Shown here: one piece after another, positions 27,383-35,661 of the stretch | Position numbering within the stretch: position 1 is the first letter of the stretch | How the letters are laid out: each line of letters opens with the position of its first letter | From: Bacillus sp. FJAT-27445 | GTDB taxonomy: Bacteria; Bacillota; Bacilli; Bacillales; Cytobacillaceae | Length of the DNA stretch: 64,000 nt | NCBI RefSeq assembly: GCF_001510665.1 | Contig: NZ_LMTI01000001.1 | Coordinates: 687,572-751,571 of the forward strand | Reading direction: 5' to 3' | Notes under the pieces: generated by a model | What the model saw: the letters and a program-made list of their open reading frames with translations, nothing else | The model's database searches: none | What the model was told of the DNA's origin: nothing | Position numbers and translations under genes: made by a program

Positions 27383-27406
27383 AAAGCAGCCAGTTGTGCT
27401 GCTTTT
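27383..27406 (+). terminator. Rho-independent terminator
   Basis: AAAGCAGC / GCTGCTTT with a short loop and TTTTCT, 14 bases behind the acidic protein gene. Confidence 0.75.
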
Positions 27407-27551
27407 CTACGTTTCAAGGTAACATTTCTTATTAAAAAGTGGAAAATTACAACATTCGAGGATAAAATATGTTATAATTAAGTGGCATTATTTACATCTT
27501 TTTAGGGTAAAAAGGCATAAATATCAACGTGGGGGGAGCCTTGCAATTTCA

Positions 27552-28199
27552 ATGAACACATATTTAAAGAAAACTCCATATTTGTTATTCTTGCTTGTTA
27601 TGCCCTTGTTAGGTATCGTTTACCAGTTCTTAAACAACAATCCACAAGAGGCAGTCCATATTTCCACTGCTGCCGATGGCCTTATTCCATTTTTGCCAAT
27701 CTTCATAATTCCGTACATCTTTTGGTATATTTATGTTTTTATGTATCTCGTCTATTTCTGTTTCAAGGATACGAAAGTATATTTAAAAACGCTAATCTTG
27801 ATTGTGGTTGGGGAAGTCATTTGTTTTTTGATTTATTTCTTTTTCCAGACAGTCGTCCCTAGGCCGCAGCTCCAGGGAGATGGGCTACTCATCCAAATGG
27901 TTGGATTCATCTATGCAAATGACCAGCCATATAATTGTTTCCCTAGCATACATGTGCTGACAACGTTTGCGGTTATGCTGGGTTCCCGCCATATTCGGAA
28001 CAAGCATCCACTTAATACAATGTTTATCCATATTGCGGGTTCGCTTATCATTATTTCGACCCTATTTGTTAAACAGCATGTGGTACCGGATATGATTGCT
28101 TCAATGTTTCTAGTTTCGTTTCTCTACGGCATCCTATTCGAGCTATACAGTGTACCGGTTACCGAAAAGCAAAATACAGTATTTGTGAAAAATAAATAG
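27552..28199 (+). CDS. PAP2 superfamily membrane phosphatase
   Basis: A 215-aa membrane protein with about six helices. The three phosphatase motifs are recognisable: VVPRPQ (reduced first motif), CFPSIHVLT (PSxH) and the distal His in FVKQHVVPDM. Related enzymes dephosphorylate lipid phosphates or inositol-phosphate lipids. A TATAAT box lies at 27473-27478 and GGGGGG just before the start. Monocistronic, with its own terminator. Confidence 0.82.
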   Translation: MNTYLKKTPYLLFLLVMPLLGIVYQFLNNNPQEAVHISTAADGLIPFLPIFIIPYIFWYIYVFMYLVYFCFKDTKVYLKTLILIVVGEVICFLIYFFFQTVVPRPQLQGDGLLIQMVGFIYANDQPYNCFPSIHVLTTFAVMLGSRHIRNKHPLNTMFIHIAGSLIIISTLFVKQHVVPDMIASMFLVSFLYGILFELYSVPVTEKQNTVFVKNK

Positions 28200-28208
28200 A
28201 ATAAGTAA

Positions 28209-28237
28209 GGAAGGCAGCAATTCTGCAGCCTTTCTTT
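28209..28237 (+). terminator. Rho-independent terminator
   Basis: GGAAGGC ... GCCTTTC stem with an inner GCA / TGC pair, followed by TTTTTT, directly after the PAP2 gene. Confidence 0.7.
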
Positions 28238-28239
28238 TT

Positions 28240-28395
28240 TATTGTCTTTGAGCTAGCTCTTCAGCTGTTTGAGCAGCAGTAAGGTCTACCTCGAATTGCC
28301 TGCCAAGGTCATCCAGATGATAATAGCCCTTTGCAACCATATACAATGTAATCTCTGTGTGGGTCTTTATTGCATCCGCAAGCTGGACTTTAAGG
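28240..28395 (-). pseudogene. remnant of a CotF-type spore coat protein gene (C-terminal part)
   Basis: On the minus strand the translation LKVQLADAIKTHTEITLYM and VAKGYYHLDDLGRQFEVDL matches the C-terminal pattern of the CotF coat family (a QL-DAI-TH-I and a M-KGYYH motif). There is no N-terminal half: upstream the frame runs antisense into an unrelated dehydrogenase remnant, and the only start is internal to that remnant. I read it as a 3' fragment left by a deletion or rearrangement. Confidence 0.5.
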
Positions 28396-28526
28396 GCGGC
28401 CGATGGCAAGGTAGATCCAGGCGATGTTGTCACGCACATATCCCGCTCGATGAGGCAAAAAGAGGCTACGAAGTATTTGATACCAAAACCGACAATTGCA
28501 TTAAAGTTGTTTTAAAGCCACATTAA
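28396..28526 (+). pseudogene. remnant of a zinc-dependent alcohol dehydrogenase gene (C-terminal end)
   Basis: On the plus strand, one frame gives DGKVDPGDVVTH and the next gives HIPLDEAKRGYEVFDTKTD followed by NCIKVVLKPH and a stop, together resembling the last 45 residues of a class III-like alcohol dehydrogenase but split by a frameshift near 28434. The upstream nine tenths of the gene are missing and are replaced by the coat gene remnant in opposite orientation. A perfect terminator still follows. Confidence 0.55.
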
Positions 28527-28532
28527 GAGGAC

Positions 28533-28561
28533 AGCGGCCTGGTTTTCAGGCCGCTTTTTTT
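28533..28561 (+). terminator. Rho-independent terminator
   Basis: AGCGGCCTG / CAGGCCGCT, 9 bp perfect, 5-base loop, then TTTTTT. It would have ended the lost alcohol dehydrogenase gene. Confidence 0.85.
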
Positions 28562-28644
28562 ATGGCCACCGATCCAGGTTTATTTAAGCGTGTCGACAGG
28601 TATATTCCACTATAAGGCGCCTTTTATGTAATCGGGTGGGATCA

Positions 28645-29397
28645 ATGGATGAACTATTAAATTTTTTTAATGAAATAACAGCTAAACGCGCTGTAACTTT
28701 TTTAATCGATACAGCATTTATTTTAGGCGGGAGTTGGCTGTTAAAAGGTTTGGCCAGGCTGGTTGCATTGAATAAACCGGAACTGAAAAAGCGTTTCCTG
28801 CCTGCTGCCAGTTCACTGTTGAATTGGATTACCTTTTACGGCATCATTCTCTTATTTTTGTTCCGTTTTTCAAAAACGAAATGGCTTTTTAGCCCCCTTT
28901 ATTCAAAGGATGGAGTAAAGGTCACATTTTTCCTCATCATTGTCGCGTTTATTATTGTGACACTGGCCAGCAGGATCATTAAACTTCTCACAAAATATGT
29001 ACTTACAAATGTGTATGAGCATTACAATGTTGACAAGGGCCTTGGCTATACGATCAATCAAATTATTTATTATACGGTGATGATTTCCGCACTTGCTTTT
29101 AGCTTCACGATTGTTGGACTTAATCTGACAGCTCTTGGTGCCATTTTCGGAGTACTCGGAATTGGAATCGGGTTTGGCATGCGTAACGTTGCGGGTAACT
29201 TTGTCTCGGGGATTATCATTCTGTTTGAACGGCCAATTGAAGTAGGAGAAATCATTGAGGTTAATGGAAAAGTTGGCAGTGTAGAGAAAATAAGCCTTAG
29301 GTCAACTCTTGTCCGGACTGCGAAGGAAGGAACATTAATCATTCCAAATCAATATTTTATCGAACAAATATTAAAAACCGTACAGGTGCCGAAATGA
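28645..29397 (+). CDS. MscS family mechanosensitive channel, N-terminal part (gene apparently frameshifted)
   Basis: A 250-aa product with four or so membrane helices, the pore-lining helix (LNLTALGAIFGVLGIGIGFG and MRNVAGNFVSGIIILFERP) and the start of the beta domain (GEIIEVNGKVGSVEKISLRS, LIIPNQYFIEQIL). It stops where the C-terminal cytosolic domain should begin, and that domain is encoded in the next frame (29394-29699). The break is next to an AAAAA run near 29373. ATG 28645 follows CGGGTGGGA. Possibilities are a real frameshift mutation, a sequencing indel, or two coupled subunits. Confidence 0.75.
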   Translation: MDELLNFFNEITAKRAVTFLIDTAFILGGSWLLKGLARLVALNKPELKKRFLPAASSLLNWITFYGIILLFLFRFSKTKWLFSPLYSKDGVKVTFFLIIVAFIIVTLASRIIKLLTKYVLTNVYEHYNVDKGLGYTINQIIYYTVMISALAFSFTIVGLNLTALGAIFGVLGIGIGFGMRNVAGNFVSGIIILFERPIEVGEIIEVNGKVGSVEKISLRSTLVRTAKEGTLIIPNQYFIEQILKTVQVPK

Positions 29398-29699
29398 GAG
29401 CGGAAGTTAAAGTTAGTGTGAGTTATGGAGCAGATTCTAAAATGGTGCATCGCCTCCTTGAAGAAGCTGTTGATCAAATAAAGGAAGAGTGCGAAGGAAT
29501 TCTGCAGTCTCCTAAGATGGAAATCCGTTTTATCGATTTCAGGAATAATGCAATGGAATTCTTTGTCGAGTTGCCAGTTACCAATTTTGAAATAAAAGAA
29601 AAGGTTGAAAGTGAATTGCGCCATTCAATTGCACGCCTCTTTAACAAGCATGAAATAAAAATGCCTGCGATTGTCACTGAGGCCGAGAAGAAAAACTAA
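29394..29699 (+). CDS. MscS family channel, C-terminal cytosolic domain (second half of split gene)
   Basis: A 101-aa product matching the end of MscS-like channels: RAEVKVSVSYGADSKMVHRL, PKMEIRFIDFRNNAMEFFVE and FEIKEKVESELRHSIARLF. It cannot form a channel alone. ATG 29394 overlaps the upstream stop (ATGA) and has CAGGTG close by, so coupled translation is conceivable. Reading the same frame upstream gives NIKNRTGAEM, which would join naturally to the first part after a one-base shift. Confidence 0.65.
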   Translation: MRAEVKVSVSYGADSKMVHRLLEEAVDQIKEECEGILQSPKMEIRFIDFRNNAMEFFVELPVTNFEIKEKVESELRHSIARLFNKHEIKMPAIVTEAEKKN

Positions 29700-29768
29700 T
29701 TTTGTTGGTAAATCCACGAATTACAGAAAGGGGTTTTAAATAAACGATATACTTTATATAAGGTAAGT

Positions 29769-29799
29769 CATCCTGTTGAATAGACAGGATGTTTTTTTT
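29769..29799 (+). terminator. Rho-independent terminator
   Basis: CATCCTGT / ACAGGATG, 8 bp, 7-base loop, then eight T residues. It ends the mscS transcript. Confidence 0.85.
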
Positions 29800-29880
29800 A
29801 TGAAAAAATGGAAAAGTTTAAAGCCAAATGATTGTATTGTCCGTCTAATAGATGAAAGAATGTTGAAGGAGGTGGCTCGG

Positions 29881-30405
29881 TTGTTAAATTTAATTAAGAA
29901 AGCACAAAAAGGAAATGAGAAAGCATTTTTAAAATTATTCCAGCAATATGAACAAGACATTTATAGAACAGCATTTGTATATGTAAAAAATAAAAGTGAT
30001 GCTCTTGATGTTGTTCAAGAGACAGCATTTCGTTCTTTTAAAGCAATTAAAAATCTTAAAGAACCTACATACTTTAAAACCTGGTTGATAAGAATTTCCA
30101 TTAGTTGTGCTATTGATTTACTTCGAAAGCAAAAAAATGTAGTTCAAATGAAGCCGGAATATGAGAAATTCATATTTGTAGATGTTAATGAAGATATTGA
30201 TTTGGAAATGACAGTTCAAGACCTAATCGAACGATTAAACGCAGATGAGAAAAGTGTTATCATTTTAAGATTTTATGAAGATTTGACTATTAAAGAGGTT
30301 TCAGAATCCCTTGATATACCTTTGGGTACTGCAAAGACAGTTTTATACAGGGCTTTAAATAAGCTCCGAAAAGAATTGAAAGGGGATGGTGTATATGGGC
30401 AATAA
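29881..30405 (+). CDS. ECF-type RNA polymerase sigma factor
   Basis: A 174-aa extracytoplasmic-function sigma factor. Region 2 is FLKLFQQYEQDIYRTAFVYV with DALDVVQETAFRSFKAIKNL; region 4 is IILRFYEDLTIKEVSESLDI. I start at TTG 29881 because AAGGAGGTGG lies five bases upstream; the longer frame runs through the preceding terminator. The anti-sigma gene overlaps its 3' end. Upstream, CGTCTAATA (29842-29850) resembles the -10 of self-regulated ECF promoters. The pair is more AT-rich than neighbouring genes, suggesting acquisition. Confidence 0.88.
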   Translation: MLNLIKKAQKGNEKAFLKLFQQYEQDIYRTAFVYVKNKSDALDVVQETAFRSFKAIKNLKEPTYFKTWLIRISISCAIDLLRKQKNVVQMKPEYEKFIFVDVNEDIDLEMTVQDLIERLNADEKSVIILRFYEDLTIKEVSESLDIPLGTAKTVLYRALNKLRKELKGDGVYGQ

Positions 30406-31348
30406 GATTAAGCAAGAAATGAATAAAATTGAAATACCTAAAGAGTTGAGTGAAAGAAGTAAAATGGGAATTTCTCAAGCAAAAAATGAATCACAAAATA
30501 ATAGGAAAAGATATAATGCAAAAGGAATTGCTATTGCTGTTGCTTTACTTGTATCTATTTATTTATTCACATTAATTAAGTACGATTTTGCTCCAAATAA
30601 TACTGTTAACAGTCAAAATACACCCGTTGTTATGGAGGATGGTGGAGTTAAAATCCCTGCCATTCAATTACCTAAAGAAAATGTGAAAGCTGATATGATC
30701 GGTTTAATTGTTTACAACGGAAAGATTTATACTCAAACAAGGACAGAAATAGATGCGGAAAATGCAAAATCTATTGTTGGAGAGAAACTTGGAACTACGA
30801 AAGGGAATATTGATGAATGGAGCAAGCAAGAGGCCTATGATGAAGAATTTGCGTCAACAATAGGAATAGTAGATGTTTATTCTGTCGAAGGTTACGATCG
30901 TGATTTTAGAATAATGACTTATGGAGAGTGGGATGGAAAGCCTTACGCTGAGTTTTATGAGAACCTTAATGGAATAACGATAAATAGTGGTAATGATGTA
31001 TTTGGTAAGTTAAAAATGGTAGGGAACGCAACCACTGCAAAATATAGGACATTCAGCGATTGGGATAATAACGTTGATAATTTTTACATTATTGCGGATA
31101 TGAAAGCATTAAATGATTTTGTTGAAGAACTCAATAAAACAAAACCTTTCCCTCGTGAAGGAAATTCAGACCCAATTAGCAATTCTCGAAACAACGAAGA
31201 ATTCAAGGAGTTAACCATTCAGTTAAATGATGGAACTAAAGTTAGTCTGACTCTTCTTAAAGAGAATTATATCTATTACGGATATATGGGTGCATATTTC
31301 AAAATGGATGATGACGTGTTTTCAACAATATGGAGTCAACTTCAGTAA
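30395..31348 (+). CDS. putative anti-sigma factor, membrane-anchored
   Basis: A 317-aa protein with a basic N-terminal cytosolic segment (about 45 residues), one membrane helix (AIAVALLVSIYLFTLIKY, about residues 46-64) and an extracytoplasmic domain. Overlap with the sigma gene and this topology are the classical ECF anti-sigma arrangement. The extracellular part contains no motif I can name. ATG 30395 follows AAAGGGGATGG. The regulated signal is unknown. Confidence 0.75.
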   Translation: MGNKIKQEMNKIEIPKELSERSKMGISQAKNESQNNRKRYNAKGIAIAVALLVSIYLFTLIKYDFAPNNTVNSQNTPVVMEDGGVKIPAIQLPKENVKADMIGLIVYNGKIYTQTRTEIDAENAKSIVGEKLGTTKGNIDEWSKQEAYDEEFASTIGIVDVYSVEGYDRDFRIMTYGEWDGKPYAEFYENLNGITINSGNDVFGKLKMVGNATTAKYRTFSDWDNNVDNFYIIADMKALNDFVEELNKTKPFPREGNSDPISNSRNNEEFKELTIQLNDGTKVSLTLLKENYIYYGYMGAYFKMDDDVFSTIWSQLQ

Positions 31349-31361
31349 TAAAATTTGTATT

Positions 31362-31387
31362 AAAACGCTCAATTTTGTGAGCGTTTT
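31362..31387 (+). terminator. Rho-independent terminator
   Basis: AAAACGCTCA / TGAGCGTTTT, 10 bp with a 6-base loop and extended T-run, ending the sigma/anti-sigma operon. Confidence 0.88.
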
Positions 31388-31395
31388 TTACATGC

Positions 31396-31744
31396 GATTT
31401 TAATGCTAAATTTGATGTTGGTTTATGGTGTTATTTTATGAGCAAATTTCTATCCCAAAACGGAACCCGTGAGTGCAATCTTGCCGGTTTTTTATATTAA
31501 TATAGTTTCTTAAGAGGAGTAGGAAATGGAAGAATTTGAAGAGGCTTTGTAAAGTTGCGCGGCTTCGGAAAGCGTCTGCAGCTTGGGATTTTATCATAGA
31601 ATCACCTTTTGCCAGCAACTATACCGAATAGCTTAGGGAAACCGCTCTTCCCAAATAGAAAGCACTATGGGAATCTACATATTCCAGCTGGTGCCGGCAG
31701 CATACTACTCATACCTTGCATCCAGATTTGAAAAGGAAGGAAGT
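31396..31744. other. gene-poor region with decayed coding sequence
   Basis: No convincing intact gene. An ATG behind AAGAGGAGT (near 31526) opens MEEFEEAL and then hits a TAA. Further on, a frame from 31667 reads MGIYIFQLVPAAYYSYLASR but lacks a ribosome site and overlaps the gene on the other strand. The sequence AACGGAACCCGTGAG (near 31458) matches the small repeat family seen at 37-39 kb. I read this as remnants plus one repeat fragment. Confidence 0.35.
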
Positions 31745-32080
31745 TTAACTAGAACTATGACGTTCATGGCTGTTCTTGGCTTTTGGGCTAAGTTCCCTAT
31801 GACGATTAAAATAGAAGGCAAGGTGCATGCATGCCAGAGTAGTCCCACCTAGAAAAACACCGTTTCCTAATACGCCGAATGCCCGGCTCATTTCACTTGG
31901 GGCTGTCAAAATCCACCAAAGGCTTGAAGCGCCAATAATTGCGAAGCTCAAGAAGAATGTTTCAAGCACAATTTTTCCTGGCGATGCTTCCGCTTTAGAC
32001 CTCATAACTACGTGAATAAGTGAGCAAATTAATGCGGCCGCCAATAAGCTGAAATAGGCGATCAATCTCATTTTGTCCAT
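31745..32080 (-). CDS. small integral membrane protein of unknown function
   Basis: A 111-aa protein with three or so hydrophobic helices (LIAYFSLLAAALICSLIHVV, IVLETFFLSFAIIGASSLWW, GVLGNGVFLGGTTLACMHLA) and a basic tail. The start has a textbook AAAGGAGGT ribosome site. Family not recognised. It is preceded by another small gene on the same strand. Confidence 0.7.
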   Translation of the reverse strand: MDKMRLIAYFSLLAAALICSLIHVVMRSKAEASPGKIVLETFFLSFAIIGASSLWWILTAPSEMSRAFGVLGNGVFLGGTTLACMHLAFYFNRHRELSPKAKNSHERHSSS

Positions 32081-32197
32081 TACCTCCTTTATCTTCTAAC
32101 ATGTTAATTATACCAGTATAATCCTGTTCAAGAATATATTTTTTATTAAGAAAACCTTGCAGCAAGATTGACTTGAAGCTATCCAGATGAGGGGAAA

Positions 32198-32533
32198 TCA
32201 TGGCGCCTGCCTGAATGAGTAGTCACGGTATCTAATCTCTTCAATCCTCGTTCCCGGAATCCGTTCAACAACCTTTCCATTCATATCCTTCCTAACTTCA
32301 TATTCTTTGTAAGTTTCAATGATATAACCATTGCTTTTCCGTTTTCCGACAAGTTCCATTTCATATTCAACCAAATTGCGGGATACTGGTTGGGTAAATA
32401 CGGGGGCTTGGAGCGGCCCATCTGTTTCATAATAATAGGCATTATTCATTATTGAAAAAGGCGAGTCAAGATAGGCGGCCGATGCAATTAGAATTCCCAA
32501 ACATAAAATATGGAAACGATTCACTTTATCCAT
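32198..32533 (-). CDS. small secreted or membrane-anchored protein of unknown function
   Basis: A 111-aa protein with an N-terminal hydrophobic stretch (FHILCLGILIASAAYL, about residues 7-22) that could be a signal or anchor, then a polar domain with several Tyr and Glu/Arg/Lys residues. ATG 32533 is chosen for GAGGTG upstream; another ATG 18 bases earlier lacks one. Family not recognised. Confidence 0.6.
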   Translation of the reverse strand: MDKVNRFHILCLGILIASAAYLDSPFSIMNNAYYYETDGPLQAPVFTQPVSRNLVEYEMELVGKRKSNGYIIETYKEYEVRKDMNGKVVERIPGTRIEEIRYRDYSFRQAP

Positions 32534-32762
32534 TTCATACACCTCGATCAATTTAGGGTTGTACCAATATATGCATTTGGTGATGATTTATCCCTTAAAA
32601 AATAAGCGGAAGGCCATCAATTTCTGCGCTTTAAACAAGTTGACAATATACTAAGTTTGCGAAACGGATTTTATTTTTAGCCAAGAAGGAAAGATTATTA
32701 ATAGCATTGAATTTATATAAAGATGGGTGATTACTGTATCTCTTATAAAGAGGGGGTTAGAT

Positions 32763-33179
32763 ATGTCGAGAGAAATATGGTTGAACCTTCCAGTGCGAGA
32801 GCCAGAACGTGCTAAGGCGTTTTATACGCAGCTCGGTTTTCGATTAAATGAGCGATATACGAGTCAAGACGGTTCATTTAGCTTAATCGTCGGGGAGAAT
32901 GAGGTTGTTTTGATGATTTTCCCGGAATCCACGTTCAGCGGTTTTGTCGGCAATCCGGTTGGGTATGCATGGCAGGGCACTGAAGTGTTATTCTCTCTGG
33001 GGGCGAATTCCAGGGAAGATGTTGATGCGCTTGCCTTAAAAGCGGAACATGCAGGCGGCACTGTGTTCAGCAAGCCGGGTGAAAAGGACGGCTGGATGTA
33101 CGGCTTTGGTTTTGCAGATCCAGACGGCCACCGATGGAACGCGTTGTATATGGATTATACTAAAATCCCACAAGGCTGA
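32763..33179 (+). CDS. VOC superfamily (glyoxalase/bleomycin-resistance-like) protein
   Basis: A 138-aa single VOC module: EIWLNLPVREPERAKAFYTQ and the closing YGFGFADPDGHRWNALYMD. Such proteins bind a metal or small ligand; some are antibiotic-binding or glyoxalases. ATG 32763 follows AGAGGGGG. The exact role is unknown. Confidence 0.82.
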   Translation: MSREIWLNLPVREPERAKAFYTQLGFRLNERYTSQDGSFSLIVGENEVVLMIFPESTFSGFVGNPVGYAWQGTEVLFSLGANSREDVDALALKAEHAGGTVFSKPGEKDGWMYGFGFADPDGHRWNALYMDYTKIPQG

Positions 33180-33210
33180 AACGAACAGGTGATGACCTAA
33201 AATAAAGTAT

Positions 33211-33250
33211 AAGAAAAAATGCTCAGACCATTTATTTAGGTTCTGAGCAT
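33211..33250 (-). terminator. Rho-independent terminator of the MFS gene
   Basis: ATGCTCAGA / TCTGAGCAT, 9 bp; on the minus strand it is followed by TTTTTTCTT. Confidence 0.8.
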
Positions 33251-33284
33251 CTTGGGTTGTTGTTACGGTTGTAGCATTGCTAAT

Positions 33285-34454
33285 TTATGAAAGGGAGACA
33301 TGCTTAATCCGCCCATGATAAACACGGTAAAGGCCAAGAGCGACCAACGATAGAATTGCGCCAGAAATGTATGGAAGGCCGGCGGCGACTGAAAATAACA
33401 GGCCTCCTAGCGGCGGGCCTACAATCCTTCCAAGTGAATCAAAGGATGAAAGGAGTCCGGTAACATTTCCATGACCGGTTTTTACTGTTTTGGTTAAAAT
33501 CGATGAAACACTTGGCCTGATAACCCCGTTCCCAATCCCAAAAATCGTCAAGAAAATTGCGGCGGTGGCAAAACTATTTATGAAGAGTATGAGGGAAAAA
33601 CCGATTGCGGAAACAATGATACCTCCCTGGATGACCTTTCCTTCACCGAACTTTTTGGTAAGCTTTCCAATTAGGCCGCCTTGCACAAAAGCGCCAGCCA
33701 GACCCATGATCATAAAAATATACCCCAGGCTCGTTGAATCCAGTCCCGCCCTTTTGGCCGCAAAATAGGCGAAGGTCGCTTCTAGCCCAGCAAGAGATAA
33801 AGAAATGAAAAATTGCAAGAAGAATAGAATACCTGATGTGCCGCGTAACGCGACATGGAAGGGAGCTTTTTGTTCCTTATTCGCTTTCCTGCTTTCCTTC
33901 GTCGATGATTCCTTAAGTAATAGTGCTACAAGTATCAATGTTACTATGGAAGAACTGCCTGCAAGTACAAACGGAAGACTAAGGCTGTTCTGGGAAAATA
34001 CCCCCCCAATGGCCGGTCCAAATACAAATCCCAGACCTACAGCAGCACCAATGACTCCCATACCTTTGCTCCTGTTTTCAGGAGTTGTTATATCGGCAAC
34101 ATAAGCCATGACAGTCGGCATATTAGCCGCGGACAAGAGGCCGCCGATAATCCTTGCAGCGAAAAGCATCCATAGTGATCCGGCAAACGCCATAAGAAAA
34201 AAGGAGATCGCGAGTCCGGTAATCCCTGCGAGCATGACTGGCTTTCTTCCTATTTTGTCTGAAATCCTTCCCCAAACAGGGGCGAAAATGAGCTGCATAA
34301 CAGAATAGACGGCCATTAGTAGGCCAAGCTCCGCCGGGCTGGCACCGAGCTTTTCCGCATAGAAGGGCATTACCGGGATGATGATCCCAAAACCCACCAT
34401 TACTAGAAACATGACAAGAAATAATATCGGCAATGCCTTTTTTGTTTCAACCAT
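33285..34454 (-). CDS. MFS drug/metabolite efflux transporter
   Basis: A 389-aa major facilitator with 12 hydrophobic segments, motif A WGRISDKIGRKPVMLAG after helix 2 and the antiporter-type motif C VGLGFVFGPAIGG in helix 5, resembling Bmr/NorA/TetA-type drug-proton antiporters. ATG 34454 lies seven bases behind TAGGAGTG; the frame extends upstream without a better site. Substrate unknown. Confidence 0.85.
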   Translation of the reverse strand: MVETKKALPILFLVMFLVMVGFGIIIPVMPFYAEKLGASPAELGLLMAVYSVMQLIFAPVWGRISDKIGRKPVMLAGITGLAISFFLMAFAGSLWMLFAARIIGGLLSAANMPTVMAYVADITTPENRSKGMGVIGAAVGLGFVFGPAIGGVFSQNSLSLPFVLAGSSSIVTLILVALLLKESSTKESRKANKEQKAPFHVALRGTSGILFFLQFFISLSLAGLEATFAYFAAKRAGLDSTSLGYIFMIMGLAGAFVQGGLIGKLTKKFGEGKVIQGGIIVSAIGFSLILFINSFATAAIFLTIFGIGNGVIRPSVSSILTKTVKTGHGNVTGLLSSFDSLGRIVGPPLGGLLFSVAAGLPYISGAILSLVALGLYRVYHGRIKHVSLS

Positions 34455-34652
34455 CGTGTTCACTCCTAGACCAATTCCAACTCTAACTACCATGTCAAAA
34501 TCCATTCAATGGGATAAGATAATCTTATATTTTATAGGGAAAATGTCAACTTTAAGGTTTTCAGCCCGTATAGGGAAGAATAAAATGTCTTTTCAACTGG
34601 ATACAGGAATCTGCAAGTAATTGATAGCAGTTTAATAGCAATCGCTAGCACT

Positions 34653-34687
34653 AAAAAAGGCTATCTGCTTTACGATTGCAGACAGCC
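34653..34687 (-). terminator. Rho-independent terminator of the SGNH hydrolase gene
   Basis: GGCTATCTGC / GCAGACAGCC with one mismatch; minus-strand reading gives a following TTTTTT. Confidence 0.75.
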
Positions 34688-34708
34688 TCTTGTTATTGGC
34701 TTTTCGGG

Positions 34709-35509
34709 TTATTTTGATTCCTTTAACTTTATTCTTTTGTCATCCATTTTGACAATTTGTTCTTCCGCCAATTTGGCCAGTACTTCCTGCCCCTTTATCG
34801 TTGGGTGAATATCCCCTGGCAGTATGTACTCTGCCTGTTTTCCATTAAATGCTTCAAAGGAATCGGCTATTAAAATAGAAGAGTCGGCTTTTGCTTGCGG
34901 AAGAATAACCTTTTGGTTTACTGGCCCCAAAAGAGTATTACCTGCAACATAGAATGAATCAAACAAAGGAATACCAGTATACCCAAACGGATTATAAAGT
35001 GTATACAAAATTACCGGCGCATCTGTCTTTGCCCTGATATTTGCCAAAATGCTGTTCATGTTAATCGCAAGCTTGGCAGTTTCAATTTCAATCTTTTGGA
35101 TTAATTCAGAGGTGATAAATATCGGCTGGCCGGACCTGGCAAGCGCTGCAATACCTGTAGCCTGAAGAAGATCGTTGCTACCAATATTAAGCGTAATAAC
35201 ATCGGCTTTTCGAATTGCGTCTCCAAAAGCAGGATCCCTTTCCATTTCAGCAAGCAACTGGGAGGACGTCCAGCCTGACTGGCTAAGGTTTGTCACCTTA
35301 TGGTCCCGTTCACCGATCAGATTAGGGAAAGCATAATCGGATGGTTTAGATCTGTCAGTGTCAAGGTTCAATCCAAACGTGATTGAATCACCTAATGAAA
35401 CGATTTTTAACTTCTTCCCGCCTACATTTTTAGCCGAAACAGCTGGCGCAAAAAGAGCGCCAATTAGGAGAATGAATACCAACATACTCTTGAATTTTGC
35501 CTGCTTCAT
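34709..35509 (-). CDS. secreted SGNH/GDSL-type lipase or esterase
   Basis: A 266-aa hydrolase with an N-terminal signal peptide (MLVFILLIGALFAPAVSAK). Block I holds the nucleophile in VSLGDSITFGLN, block III is NIGSNDLL and block V carries the Asp-His pair in GDIHPTIKG. Likely exported and released to hydrolyse ester bonds of lipids or cell-wall acyl groups. Related to Bacillus YpmR/LipC-type proteins. Confidence 0.85.
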   Translation of the reverse strand: MKQAKFKSMLVFILLIGALFAPAVSAKNVGGKKLKIVSLGDSITFGLNLDTDRSKPSDYAFPNLIGERDHKVTNLSQSGWTSSQLLAEMERDPAFGDAIRKADVITLNIGSNDLLQATGIAALARSGQPIFITSELIQKIEIETAKLAINMNSILANIRAKTDAPVILYTLYNPFGYTGIPLFDSFYVAGNTLLGPVNQKVILPQAKADSSILIADSFEAFNGKQAEYILPGDIHPTIKGQEVLAKLAEEQIVKMDDKRIKLKESK

Positions 35510-35661
35510 CGTTTTCCTCCTTTATAATAGAATTCAACCCTAATTTTATTCCGACTATTCTGAAAATAACAGAATTTTCATCCGTCATTAAATGCAAAAA
35601 ATTTGTTTGAATTTGGAACTTTCATCTATTATCTTTTATGATGATAAAAGGGGGGATAACT

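Noticed and set aside
31667-31852. 61-aa plus-strand ORF MGIYIFQLVPAAYYSYLASR
   Set aside because: No ribosome site and overlaps a better-supported gene on the other strand; treated as remnant.
31995-32201. 68-aa minus-strand ORF between two small genes
   Set aside because: No ribosome site, covers the upstream region of the membrane protein gene; not conserved in appearance.
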